A stretch of 64,000 bases of DNA from Planctomycetota bacterium (lineage in GTDB: Bacteria > Planctomycetota > UBA1135 > GCA-002686595). The translations under genes were made by a program, and so were the position numbers. This document shows, piece after piece, positions 42,890-51,367 of the stretch. The first letter of the stretch is position 1. Each line of letters opens with the position of its first letter. The notes beneath the pieces are model-generated. The model saw only the letters and a program-made list of their open reading frames with translations. It had not been told where the DNA came from and did not search any database. The stretch covers positions 1-64,000 of the forward strand of contig JAJDET010000171.1 in assembly GCA_029259655.1 (NCBI GenBank), given 5' to 3'.

Positions 42890-45040
42890 ATGCAACAGGA
42901 CGTCCCGGGCGCACGGGTGAAACGCAGGGGTTCCGGGCGGTGGCTCATCGCGCTCGCGATCCTCGTCGCGCTCCTGTTTCTGCTGCGAGTGGGGCTGGCC
43001 CCCGGTGACTCGGAGTCACCGGGGGCGCCGGAGCCCGTCGAGGATCCGGAGGCCGACCCGGCCGAGGTGAACCCGATGAGCGGAGGTGCACCCGACGAGG
43101 TGCTCCTCTTCGGCCGTTGTGTGGCCGGCGAATCGGAGGAAGGCATCGCGGGGTCGGGGGTGGTCGTCCTGGGCGCCACGTCGCAGGCGGAAGCGACGTC
43201 CGGACCGGACGGCCGCTTCGAGGTGCCCTGGAGGGGCGGAGGGCCGGCCGCGATTCGGGTGCTGGCGCGCCCCGGATGGAGCTCCGAGCAGCGCGAACTG
43301 GCCCCCGACGAGCTCGCCGGTTCCACGGAGATCCGGCTCGTCGTCGAGGCCGACGCTCGAGCACGACTCCTGGGGCGGGTGATCGACGCCCGCACCGGCG
43401 AGGGCTTGCCCGCGCTCGCGCTGGTCGTGACCACCCTGGACGCTCCGGCGGAGAGCGCGATCCTCTCGACCGACTCGACCGGGCGCTTCACATCCGAGAC
43501 CGAGCTCCCGGCTCGATCCCTCTCGATCGAAGTCGCGGACGAGCCCCCCGAGGGCCGTGTCGTTCTCGGTCGGTTCTCGATCGACCACTCGACCGCCGGC
43601 CCGGACGCGCTCTTCGAGGTGTGGATCGGACCCACCCGGCGTCTCCGCATCGCAGGTGGCCCACCCGACGGGTGGAAGACGAGACTGGTGGAACGACACG
43701 GTGACCCGGAGCTCTCCGGCATCCTGTGGCGCACTCCCGGGGGCTGGGAGCTCGGTCGCGCCGAGACGGAGGTCGATGAACGCCCGTGGAGCTGGCTCGC
43801 GCTGCGCCCGGGCCAGGAGGGCGAACTGCCGTTCCTCCGCTACCCGACCATCGAGCGCGACCCGGATCCGTCGTTCTCACCGTTCCTCGAGCTCGAGACC
43901 GAAGATGGAACGCACCGAGGCATCGCAGCGCTCGATGCGATCCTCTCCGAGGCCGGGGCTCCCGTCGCAGTGACCGCACGACGCGTGGGAACGCTCCGAG
44001 GAGTGCTGGACACGGGAGGCGGAACGCTCGATCCGGACGAGGTACAGCTCTGGCTGCGCTCGAGAGGAGGGGCCGCCCGGGGACCGTGGTTCGTCGAGGA
44101 GAACGGGTCGTTCGAGATCGACGACCTCGACCCCGCGAGCTACCGCCTCTCGGTCCTGGCCCCGTTGCGAGCGCCGGTGGACGTCGATTTCGACCTCGCG
44201 CAGGGGATCACCGACCTCCCACCGATCGCGTTCCCGGCGGCCGACGACGCTCACGCGATCCGCGGCCTCCTCGAATGCGACCGGGGGCACGCACGCGGTG
44301 CCGTCCTGGTCGAGATCGAGGGCACCGAGCCACGCGCTACGCGGACGCTGCTCCTCCGTATCGGGGGAGCGAGGGTCGCGCGGACGGAGCGATTCCGCGT
44401 CGACGATCTTCCCGGCGGACGCTACGTCGTGCGGACGGAGTCGATCGAGGGCGAGCACCGGTTCACTCCCGACGAGGTCCAGCTCGTGACGCCGGCTCCA
44501 GCAATGCACTTCCGTTGCTCGGGGACCACGTCGTCCGAGCTCCTGGAGCTGGACGTCCACGACGCGCGGACCGGAGAGCTCCTGGGCTCACCCCGCCTCG
44601 AGCTGGGAGCTCACCGGCTACTCCCGTTCAGCTGGCCCGAGTCGCGACCGGTCCAGCGCTGGTACCACTGGCCGAGCAGCACGCGGAGGCGGTGGAGCGT
44701 GTCGGTGCCCGGCTATCAACCCGCATCGGGAGACGCCGCCGACCCGCGCGTGTTCACCGGATCGCCTCGGAGCCTCTCCGTGGCAATGGAACGAGGGTTC
44801 GGAATCCGGATCGCAGTCCGACGCGAGTCCGGCGAAGAGCAGGCCGTTCCCGACATCCGCGTCCGGGCGGACGGCAAGCCGGTGGGATCCACGGACGAAC
44901 GTGGAGAGCTCCTCCTGGGGCTCCCCGATCCCCCGCAGAGGCTCGAGCTCCTCCACGGATCCTGGAAGGTCGTCGAGCTCCTGACCCGACAGGACGGCGA
45001 CGGCCTGGATCGGCTCGTCGCGCTCGTCGTGCCGAGATGA
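42890..45040 (+). CDS. Membrane-anchored protein with carboxypeptidase-regulatory-like repeats
   Basis: 716 aa from ATG 42890. A basic N-terminus (VKRRGSGRW), one transmembrane helix (LIALAILVALLFLLRVGLAP), an acidic Pro/Glu linker, then about 650 residues of beta-sandwich repeats. The first ones are clear: FGRCVAGESEEGIAGSGVVV with T-S-G-P-D-G-R-F and LGRVIDARTGEGLPALALVV with S-T-D-S-T-G-R-F; the last (VPDIRVRADGKPVGSTDERG) is also recognisable. Same architecture as the C-terminal part of the sigma fusion at 1143-4235, but without sigma domains. Probably exposed outside the membrane; ligand unknown. Confidence 0.8.
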   Translation: MQQDVPGARVKRRGSGRWLIALAILVALLFLLRVGLAPGDSESPGAPEPVEDPEADPAEVNPMSGGAPDEVLLFGRCVAGESEEGIAGSGVVVLGATSQAEATSGPDGRFEVPWRGGGPAAIRVLARPGWSSEQRELAPDELAGSTEIRLVVEADARARLLGRVIDARTGEGLPALALVVTTLDAPAESAILSTDSTGRFTSETELPARSLSIEVADEPPEGRVVLGRFSIDHSTAGPDALFEVWIGPTRRLRIAGGPPDGWKTRLVERHGDPELSGILWRTPGGWELGRAETEVDERPWSWLALRPGQEGELPFLRYPTIERDPDPSFSPFLELETEDGTHRGIAALDAILSEAGAPVAVTARRVGTLRGVLDTGGGTLDPDEVQLWLRSRGGAARGPWFVEENGSFEIDDLDPASYRLSVLAPLRAPVDVDFDLAQGITDLPPIAFPAADDAHAIRGLLECDRGHARGAVLVEIEGTEPRATRTLLLRIGGARVARTERFRVDDLPGGRYVVRTESIEGEHRFTPDEVQLVTPAPAMHFRCSGTTSSELLELDVHDARTGELLGSPRLELGAHRLLPFSWPESRPVQRWYHWPSSTRRRWSVSVPGYQPASGDAADPRVFTGSPRSLSVAMERGFGIRIAVRRESGEEQAVPDIRVRADGKPVGSTDERGELLLGLPDPPQRLELLHGSWKVVELLTRQDGDGLDRLVALVVPR

Positions 45041-45064
45041 CGCGCGCTTCGGGTGGATACGAAA

Positions 45065-45097
45065 CGACGCCGCCGCAGGGGGGCTGCGGCGGCGTCG
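45065..45097 (-). terminator. Hairpin terminator between convergent genes
   Basis: A perfect 14-bp inverted repeat (45065-45078 with 45084-45097), loop GGGGG. On the minus strand TTTCGTAT follows, a weak T-run, so it may end the coiled-coil gene. The plus-strand side lacks a T-run. Confidence 0.6.
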
Positions 45098-45136
45098 GGA
45101 AGGATCTCCGGAGAGAGCCCGGAGACGCTGGCTCGG

Positions 45137-45985
45137 CTATCGCCTCATGAGAAGGACGCCCTGGCCGTTGTTGGAATCGCTCTGATGCTCGACCTGCATG
45201 CGCGCGACGCTCTCGTAGTCCGTGCGCTGCTGATCACTGGCCAGGAACTCGAGCTCGGCCTCCTGGCGACTGCGCATCTCGGAGAGTCTCGCGACCATGT
45301 GGTCGATGCTCGCCACCTCGAAGCTCGAGAGCTCGTCGATGGTCTGCCGGCGGTCGTCCATGATCTCGATCAGGCGCTCGTTGCGGGCGATCGCGTCGAC
45401 CTGACGCTCGAGCTGCCAGAGCTGGGCCTGGAACTGCGCATACTCGGTCTCGAGCTGGGCGAGCACGTCCAGCATGCGCCCCTCTTGCTGGCGCAGGTAC
45501 TCGGCATCGTGCATCGCGTCGGCGGCGCGCCCGGCGTAGACCGCCAGGGTTTGCTCGATCTGACGTCCCCGCGTACGCACACGCTCCCGGACATAGTTCC
45601 CCTCGTAGCTCGCGGCGAGCACTCCGTCGTCGCTGGAAGCGGCGGGGAGGGAATCGAGGTCGGCTCGGGCGAGCTCGACGACACGCTCGGAGATCTTCCC
45701 GTCGCGGTCGAGCTGTCGGATCTGCTCTTGCAGCTCGGCGAGGTCGCCGCGCAGCTCGGAGATCCGCTCCGGGTACTCGCGTTCCAGCTCGCGGAGCTGA
45801 GCGCGAAGGGCGACCGGGTCGTCCAGGTTGGCATCGATCGTCTCGAGCACGGTGCCCTGGATTTGGTCGAAGATCACGGCACTCCGTTCAGGCCCGGCGA
45901 TGAGGACTGTTGCCCCGACTGCCACGCCGGTGACCACACTCCCGACCACGGCCGTGCGGAGTAGCTTCTTGCAGATACTAGCCAT
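45137..45985 (-). CDS. Membrane-anchored coiled-coil protein
   Basis: 282 aa. A basic start and one hydrophobic helix (LLRTAVVGSVVTGVAVGATVLIAG) at about 8-31; the rest is strongly heptad-patterned coiled coil rich in Glu, Arg, Leu and Gln (LRAQLRELEREYPERISELR, LAELQEQIRQLDRDGKISE, and similar runs to about residue 260). No catalytic motif. I think similar proteins occur in planctomycetes, but I cannot name a family. It may be a phage-shock-protein-like or envelope scaffold; this is a guess. The ATG follows an AGAGGA site. Confidence 0.75.
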   Translation of the reverse strand: MASICKKLLRTAVVGSVVTGVAVGATVLIAGPERSAVIFDQIQGTVLETIDANLDDPVALRAQLRELEREYPERISELRGDLAELQEQIRQLDRDGKISERVVELARADLDSLPAASSDDGVLAASYEGNYVRERVRTRGRQIEQTLAVYAGRAADAMHDAEYLRQQEGRMLDVLAQLETEYAQFQAQLWQLERQVDAIARNERLIEIMDDRRQTIDELSSFEVASIDHMVARLSEMRSRQEAELEFLASDQQRTDYESVARMQVEHQSDSNNGQGVLLMRR

Positions 45986-46155
45986 CTTTTTTGGGTCCTC
46001 TCGTCTGGCCCGGGGGACGTTCCCCGAGCGGGTTCCGAGAGGTTGTTGGGAGGTAGCGGGGCCCGATTTCGCCGGCGGGACGGCCTTTTCGAGGAATGGA
46101 TGTGGCCTCTGCGCGTGATCGTCGGGGCCGGTTACCCTCGATACCCATCCTGCCC

Positions 46156-46935
46156 ATGCCGCCTCTACCGACCGATCTCACCACGGGCTTCGTGGGCCGC
46201 CTGCGCGCCCGCGACCCACAGGCCTGGTTCGAGCTGTGGGAGACGTTCGGACCGGTCCTCAGGAGCCAGCTCCGACGCTGGGGCCGGGGGCGAATCGGGG
46301 TCGAGACGGTCCAGGACCTCTCCCAGGAGACGCTCGCGGCCCTGGCAGGGGCCATCGATCAACACGACCCGTCTCGGGGGGCGCGCTTCTCGACGTGGCT
46401 GCTCGCCATCGCCAAGTACACGTTCGGCGACGAGATGGATCGCCGGATGGCCAAGAAGCGCGGCGAGGGGAGAAAGCCGCTCTCCATTGAAGAGGAGTGG
46501 GTCGGCGCGTCAGGGCTCCCCACGCCGTCGGAGTCCTACGAGCAGGCCGTCTTCGGCGCCAAGATCGAAGCGGCCATCCGCATGACGGAGCGCGAGACCG
46601 AGTTCGTCGAGTTCTCGATCTATCGCATGCGGATTCTCGAGGGGAAGAGCGGCAAGGAGGTCGCCAAGGCCGTCGCGGTCTCGGAGCCCACGGTGAGCCG
46701 GCGGCTGGCCGCCGTGCGCAAGAGGGTTCGGGGTCACCTGACGGAGGTCATCGCCAAGTACAGCTTCACGGAGGAAGAGCTCGAGGAGGGGCTGCGAAAG
46801 GCCCTCGGGACCAATCCCACTAAGGCTGACGACGCGCTCTTCGACGAGGCCATTGCCGAGATCTGGCGTCGGCAGGTGGACCAACGAGCCGAAGCAGCGG
46901 CCCGAGAAACAGGACAGGAAGGGGCCACACGATGA
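46156..46935 (+). CDS. ECF-like RNA polymerase sigma factor paired with a Ser/Thr kinase
   Basis: 259 aa from ATG 46156. Region 2 with VETVQDLSQETLAALAGAI and the RFSTWLLAIAKYTFGDEMD helix; a linker; region 4 with GKSGKEVAKAVAVSEPTVSR as helix-turn-helix. It has a long C-terminal tail (about 45 residues) not present in basic ECFs. The stop overlaps the kinase start (ATGA), so the two are made together. Known case: ECF43 factors such as V. parahaemolyticus EcfP are activated by phosphorylation by the neighbouring PknT-type kinase. Here region 2.2 keeps its acidic D and E, so that exact mechanism is unproven. Confidence 0.85.
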   Translation: MPPLPTDLTTGFVGRLRARDPQAWFELWETFGPVLRSQLRRWGRGRIGVETVQDLSQETLAALAGAIDQHDPSRGARFSTWLLAIAKYTFGDEMDRRMAKKRGEGRKPLSIEEEWVGASGLPTPSESYEQAVFGAKIEAAIRMTERETEFVEFSIYRMRILEGKSGKEVAKAVAVSEPTVSRRLAAVRKRVRGHLTEVIAKYSFTEEELEEGLRKALGTNPTKADDALFDEAIAEIWRRQVDQRAEAAARETGQEGATR

Positions 46936-49016
46936 TCATCTCGAGCTTCACGGGGCTGTTGACCTTCCTCATCGCGATCGTCCTGGTCCTGGCCCTGCCG
47001 GTGGCCGTGTTCTGGCTCCTGTTCAAGCTCGTCTCGGGCTGCTGCTGGCTCCTGTGGAAGGGAACGAGGGGCGTCGCCACGGGCGTGGGCTGGACCGCGC
47101 GAGGCGTGGGGTTCTCGGTCGCCCATGTCTTCGAGTTCGTGAAGAACACGATCCTCGACACCCTGAGGTTCACGGGTGCCCTGCTCACGAGTGTCTTCGT
47201 GATCCCGCCCATCCTCGGCAACGTCCTCCTGGGCCGGTGGTCGGCCGCCAACCACTACGGGCGGGCCTTCGAACGCGAGCTCAAGGAAGCCTGGATCCGC
47301 CTGTACCGGGTCGCCATCGGGAACCCCGTCCGGCTGCTGGGCCTCCGCGCGCTCACGGAGGGCGTGGAGGAACGACTGCCCGAGGTCATGGCCTTCGCGC
47401 CGGGGTCGGACAGTCCCCGGGGTGGTGAGGCGCGCTTCCGCGGCTACGTCGTGCGCGGCTCACTGCCGCGCGGCGGATCGGGTGCACGGCTCTACATCGC
47501 CGAGCCGACTGCCGAGAAGCGCGACGAGCTCGCCAGAGCGAAGCTCATCTGCCCCTCGACCGTCGTCATCAAGGCGTTCTTCCTCGAGGACGGCTCTACC
47601 CTGCCGCAGATCGTGCGCGAGAGCAGAGCGCTCACCGCGGCGAAGGAGCTCGGGCTGGTGCTCGACCACACGCTCGAGCAGGAGAGCTTCTGGTACGTGA
47701 TGCCCTTCGTCCCGGGTAGCGACCTCGCGGAGGTGACGCGCAGCCTGCACCAGCGCGCCGGGGACGAGGGCCTGGCGGAGAGCGGCCTGCGCGAGGTGAT
47801 GGCCTACGCCGCCCAGATCCTGGGAACGCTCGAGCGCTTCCACACTGCCGGAATGTGGCACAAGGACATCAAGCCCGCGAACGTGATCGTCTCCTCCGAC
47901 GGTTACGCGCACCTGGTCGACTTCGGGCTCGTGACGCCGCTGCGCTCGGCGATGACACTCACGACGCACGGGACCGAGTTCTTCCGCGATCCCGAGATGG
48001 TCCGGCTCGCGATGCAGGGCGTGAAGGTGCACGAGGTCGACGGCGTGAAGTTCGACCTCTACAGCGCCGGAGCCGTTCTGTACTCGATGGTCGAGAACTC
48101 CTTCCCGGCCCACGGCAGCCTGTCACAAGTATCCAAGCGCTGCCCTGAGTCCCTGCGCTGGATCGTGCGCCGTGCGATGGCGGACACCAAGAACCGCTAC
48201 TCGTCGGCCCGCGAGATGCTCGCCGACCTGGTCGCGGTCATGGAGTCGGCGGATCCCTTCGCGGTCGGCCCGGCGGATCTGCCCTCGTTCCGCGGAGACT
48301 CGACACTGGTGGCCAGCCTGGATCCGGAGCGGTTCACGCCGCCGTCCCCGACGGGCTTCACGCCTCTGCCGTCCGAACCGCTCCCGAAGAAGAGCAAGCC
48401 GATACGCCGCCGCATCCACGGTGCGGTGCTCGCGGCCTCCCTGCTCTTCTTCGCGCTGCTCTCGTTCGGGGCCCTGGTAACGGTCGGCGGCGTCCGCGAC
48501 GCCTCGGCCGTGCACTACGTTCCGCAGGCATCTCAGGCGATGGTAGTCGCCGAGACCTCCGAGACCTGCTACGTGCACGAGGATCACATCCACCACTCGG
48601 AATTCTGCAAGGGGCACACAGGATCGGAGCTCGCTCGCGCAATGCCCGAGCGTCTGCTCTCCGGCGAGCCCTTCGACGTCCTGATCGTGAACGACCTGCC
48701 GCCGACGCTGGAGACCGGCGTGCTCGAAGAGCTCGAGAACAGCCTGCGCGATTCGCAGATGGTCCCGCACGGACTCCGGCTGGAGGACGAACGAGAGCTC
48801 GAATGGCTGGCCGAGACGCGTCGTGTCGCGGGGGTCGCCTTCCCGTTCGACGGCGAGGTCGAAGACCGCCTGGAGCGCTACCTCGCCGACAACGACGTCC
48901 TGGACGCTCTGTACTGGCTGGGCACGGGCCCCGAGGGAGTCCTCGTGCATCGGATCATCGCGCCGCCCTCGGAGGGCGAGGCGCCCGCTCACGTGGCGGA
49001 CGCCGTCTTGCGCTGA
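46932..49016 (+). CDS. Membrane Ser/Thr protein kinase with C-terminal Cys/His-rich outer domain
   Basis: 694 aa. N-terminal hydrophobic segments (about 5-45 and 85-100) precede a kinase domain at about 170-440. ATP lysine Lys214 in STVVIKAFFLED, catalytic loop His310-Lys-Asp312-Ile-Lys-Pro-Ala-Asn317, Asp330-Phe-Gly motif, and DPE in place of APE. A basic linker (PLPKKSKPIRRRIHG) and a second transmembrane helix at about 497-519 lead to an outer domain. That domain has Cys546, His549, His552, His554, His555, Cys559 and His562 within 17 residues, so metal binding is possible. Translation is coupled to the sigma factor by ATGA, suggesting a signal from outside to transcription. Confidence 0.9.
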   Translation: MIISSFTGLLTFLIAIVLVLALPVAVFWLLFKLVSGCCWLLWKGTRGVATGVGWTARGVGFSVAHVFEFVKNTILDTLRFTGALLTSVFVIPPILGNVLLGRWSAANHYGRAFERELKEAWIRLYRVAIGNPVRLLGLRALTEGVEERLPEVMAFAPGSDSPRGGEARFRGYVVRGSLPRGGSGARLYIAEPTAEKRDELARAKLICPSTVVIKAFFLEDGSTLPQIVRESRALTAAKELGLVLDHTLEQESFWYVMPFVPGSDLAEVTRSLHQRAGDEGLAESGLREVMAYAAQILGTLERFHTAGMWHKDIKPANVIVSSDGYAHLVDFGLVTPLRSAMTLTTHGTEFFRDPEMVRLAMQGVKVHEVDGVKFDLYSAGAVLYSMVENSFPAHGSLSQVSKRCPESLRWIVRRAMADTKNRYSSAREMLADLVAVMESADPFAVGPADLPSFRGDSTLVASLDPERFTPPSPTGFTPLPSEPLPKKSKPIRRRIHGAVLAASLLFFALLSFGALVTVGGVRDASAVHYVPQASQAMVVAETSETCYVHEDHIHHSEFCKGHTGSELARAMPERLLSGEPFDVLIVNDLPPTLETGVLEELENSLRDSQMVPHGLRLEDERELEWLAETRRVAGVAFPFDGEVEDRLERYLADNDVLDALYWLGTGPEGVLVHRIIAPPSEGEAPAHVADAVLR

Positions 49017-49100
49017 GCCGGGTCCGGAAGTCCTTTCCGCGCGGGGTTTTCTCTTGGGTCGGGTCGGATTCGAGTCCGACATGACCACCGGAGTTCCCCG

Positions 49101-49880
49101 ATGTTCTTCGACTGGCTCAAGCGCAAGGACCCCAAGCCCGAGGAGACCCTGCCTCCCGACGGCCGGGAGTGTTACCGGCGGAAGCAGTCCAAGATCCTCG
49201 TTCTTCGCGCGACGGTTCATCCCGAGTCCGGTGGTGCCTTCGAGGGCGAGTTCCTCGATGTCTCGGTAGGCGGTACGGCCGTCCGCTTCACACTCGCGGC
49301 CGACCCGGGCATGCACGCAGGAGACGTCGCCGAGCTCACGATAAAGAGCAAGGACCGCAGAGAATACGTCCGGACTCCTGCGCGCGTCGTCTACGTCGCA
49401 CCGGGAGGAGAGCAGCACTGGCGGTACGGTTTCGAGTTCATCAGCATCGGCAACCTCTACAGCCAGCTCGACGAGTTCTACGCGCGGTTCTTCAACCGCC
49501 GTTCGTCACCGCGAGTACCCGTACCCGCGGAGCAGCGGATCCCGGTGAAGGTTCTGTGGGGTGACAACGAGCTCGCCGGAAAGGCTCACGACCTCTCGGC
49601 GACCGGCATGAGCCTCGCGATCCCCGAGGACAAGGCCGAACGACTGGCCGAGATCGAGCGCGTTCGCCTGCGCTTCCGGATCCCCGGCATCGAAGAGGAG
49701 CTCTACGGTCCCGCGACGATCCGTCATCGGCTTCCGACGCTCGGACGCGCGCTCTTCGGCATCGAGTTCGATCTGGAGCGCGAGGACGGCTTGGGTGCCA
49801 GCGCCGAGGCCCTGAGGAACTACGCGTTCAAGCGCCAGGAAGAGCTCGATCGCTGGGATGCCGCGCTCGGAGCGGCCTAG
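49101..49880 (+). CDS. Tandem PilZ-domain protein
   Basis: 259 aa, cytosolic. Two PilZ-like halves: the first at about 25-125 (FEGEFLDVSVGGTAVRFTLA, with D-x-S-x-x-G), the second at about 135-235 with RRSSPRVPVP as the R-x-x-x-R element and AHDLSATGMSLAIP as D-x-S-x-x-G. PilZ domains bind cyclic di-GMP; the second half has the better site. It probably changes activity of a partner after binding. It follows the kinase gene by 84 bp; that gap has a 6-bp hairpin (49063-49080). The ATG has CGGAG about 8 nt upstream. Confidence 0.85.
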   Translation: MFFDWLKRKDPKPEETLPPDGRECYRRKQSKILVLRATVHPESGGAFEGEFLDVSVGGTAVRFTLAADPGMHAGDVAELTIKSKDRREYVRTPARVVYVAPGGEQHWRYGFEFISIGNLYSQLDEFYARFFNRRSSPRVPVPAEQRIPVKVLWGDNELAGKAHDLSATGMSLAIPEDKAERLAEIERVRLRFRIPGIEEELYGPATIRHRLPTLGRALFGIEFDLEREDGLGASAEALRNYAFKRQEELDRWDAALGAA

Positions 49881-49921
49881 AGAGGTGGATCCCGGCGGCC
49901 GCCCTAGGTAGACAGGGCGCC

Positions 49922-51361
49922 GTGCAGAGCTCGAGTCGAAAGCTCCTCGCTGTTGCGGCACTGTTCGCGCTAGCGCTCGCGGTCCGCCTCTTCCACCTCG
50001 ATCACCAGAGCCTCTGGCACGACGAGGCGTTCACGATCCTCGCCAGCCGCAAGGACTGGGGAGGGATGATCCGGGACCTCGTGGTGGACTTCAACCACCC
50101 GCCGCTGCACTACGTCCTGGTCCACCTGGCTTTCGGGGCGCTCGATGTGAGCCCCTTCGTGGCGCGCCTCCCCTCGGCGATCCTCGGGGCCGCCGCCATC
50201 CCGGTGCTGTACCTCCTCGGACGTCGGCTGTATCCGGGAGCGACGGGCCTCGTGGCTTCGCTCCTGCTGCTCTTCTCGCAGCAAGCACTCGTCTTCTCGC
50301 AGACCGCCCGTGGGTACTCGCAGCTCCTCTTCTTCTCGGTCGCGGCGATGCACCTCTACCTGGTCGCGCTGCAGGACCGGAGCAGAGCGGCGTGGTACGG
50401 AGCCGTCGTGTGCGCGACGCTCGCGCTCTACAGCCACTTCTACGCATCGTTCGTGGTCGCGGCCTGCCTACTGTTCCTGCTCGCCACGCATCGACGCCAC
50501 TCGCTCTCGATTTCCTGGATGGTCGGTGGGGTCCTCCTCGCGCTAGGAGCTGCGGTGCCATGGCTGCTCTCCGGTGTGCTCGAGGAAGCCCGGTCAGGTC
50601 CGGCGACGACCTTCATGGAGCAGTCCGTGTGGCGTCGATCGAGCTGGCGCTCGCTGCCCGACACCGTGGATGCCTTCGGCAACGGGCGCGTCGCGGGGAT
50701 CTACGAGGACTCTCCAGTCTGGAGCATCCTCGCCGCCGGCCTCCTCTTCGCCGTCCCCGCGCTTCTCGCCGCACGCTCGCTCCTGCGACGTGGCGACCCG
50801 GACCGCGATGCGACGCTCTTCCTGCTCCTCATGTCGGCGTTGCCGATCTTCACGGCCTGGGCCCTCGGCCACGCCGGACTCGCCTACCGGCCCCGGTACG
50901 TGGCCTTCGCTCTCCCGCCCTACTACCTCCTGGTGGCGCGCGGGCTCCTCTCGATCTCGGCCCCCCGCTTGCGCGCCGCCTGTCTCGCGGCCTGCCTGGT
51001 GTTCGCTGTCTTCGCGGCTCACGCGGCGCTCGCTCTCCCCTACCGCGCGAACTACAGAGACGGGCTGGCGACCGTCGCCGACGCCTGGCGTGACGGTGAC
51101 GGTCTGGTCTTCTCCCCGTGGGGTGAGCCCAGACAGTGGGAGCTCTACCGCGAGGATCACCCGGCGCTCGTCACACGTCCGTTTCCGGACGTCGCTGACG
51201 GTGACACCGACGCCCAGCGCGTCTGGCTGGTCACGTACCTGAAGCCCGGGGCCCGCGGAAGGGCCTACAGACACCTCGAGGCGTTCGACGAGCACTGGAG
51301 CCTCGAGGAGCGTCACGCGTTCTACCGCGTCGTCGTCGGACTGTACGTCCCGCGCCCCTGA
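49922..51361 (+). CDS. GT39-family (PMT-like) glycosyltransferase, membrane
   Basis: 479 aa with about ten membrane helices. The conserved first outer loop has HQSLWHDEAFTILASRKDWG with the Asp-Glu pair of GT-C enzymes, followed by FNHPPLHYVLVHLA, the usual second motif. Such enzymes transfer a sugar from a polyprenyl-phosphate donor to a protein or lipid in the envelope. The acceptor is unknown. The GTG start has TAGGTA 11 nt upstream. It is convergent with the glycosidase-like lipoprotein gene. Confidence 0.88.
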   Translation: MQSSSRKLLAVAALFALALAVRLFHLDHQSLWHDEAFTILASRKDWGGMIRDLVVDFNHPPLHYVLVHLAFGALDVSPFVARLPSAILGAAAIPVLYLLGRRLYPGATGLVASLLLLFSQQALVFSQTARGYSQLLFFSVAAMHLYLVALQDRSRAAWYGAVVCATLALYSHFYASFVVAACLLFLLATHRRHSLSISWMVGGVLLALGAAVPWLLSGVLEEARSGPATTFMEQSVWRRSSWRSLPDTVDAFGNGRVAGIYEDSPVWSILAAGLLFAVPALLAARSLLRRGDPDRDATLFLLLMSALPIFTAWALGHAGLAYRPRYVAFALPPYYLLVARGLLSISAPRLRAACLAACLVFAVFAAHAALALPYRANYRDGLATVADAWRDGDGLVFSPWGEPRQWELYREDHPALVTRPFPDVADGDTDAQRVWLVTYLKPGARGRAYRHLEAFDEHWSLEERHAFYRVVVGLYVPRP

Positions 51362-51367
51362 GCGCGA

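Noticed and set aside
49063-49080. tRNA T-arm-like sequence GTCGGATTCGAGTCCGAC
   Set aside because: No anticodon arm, D-arm or matching acceptor strand can be built within 76 nt; it is just a 6-bp hairpin before the PilZ gene.
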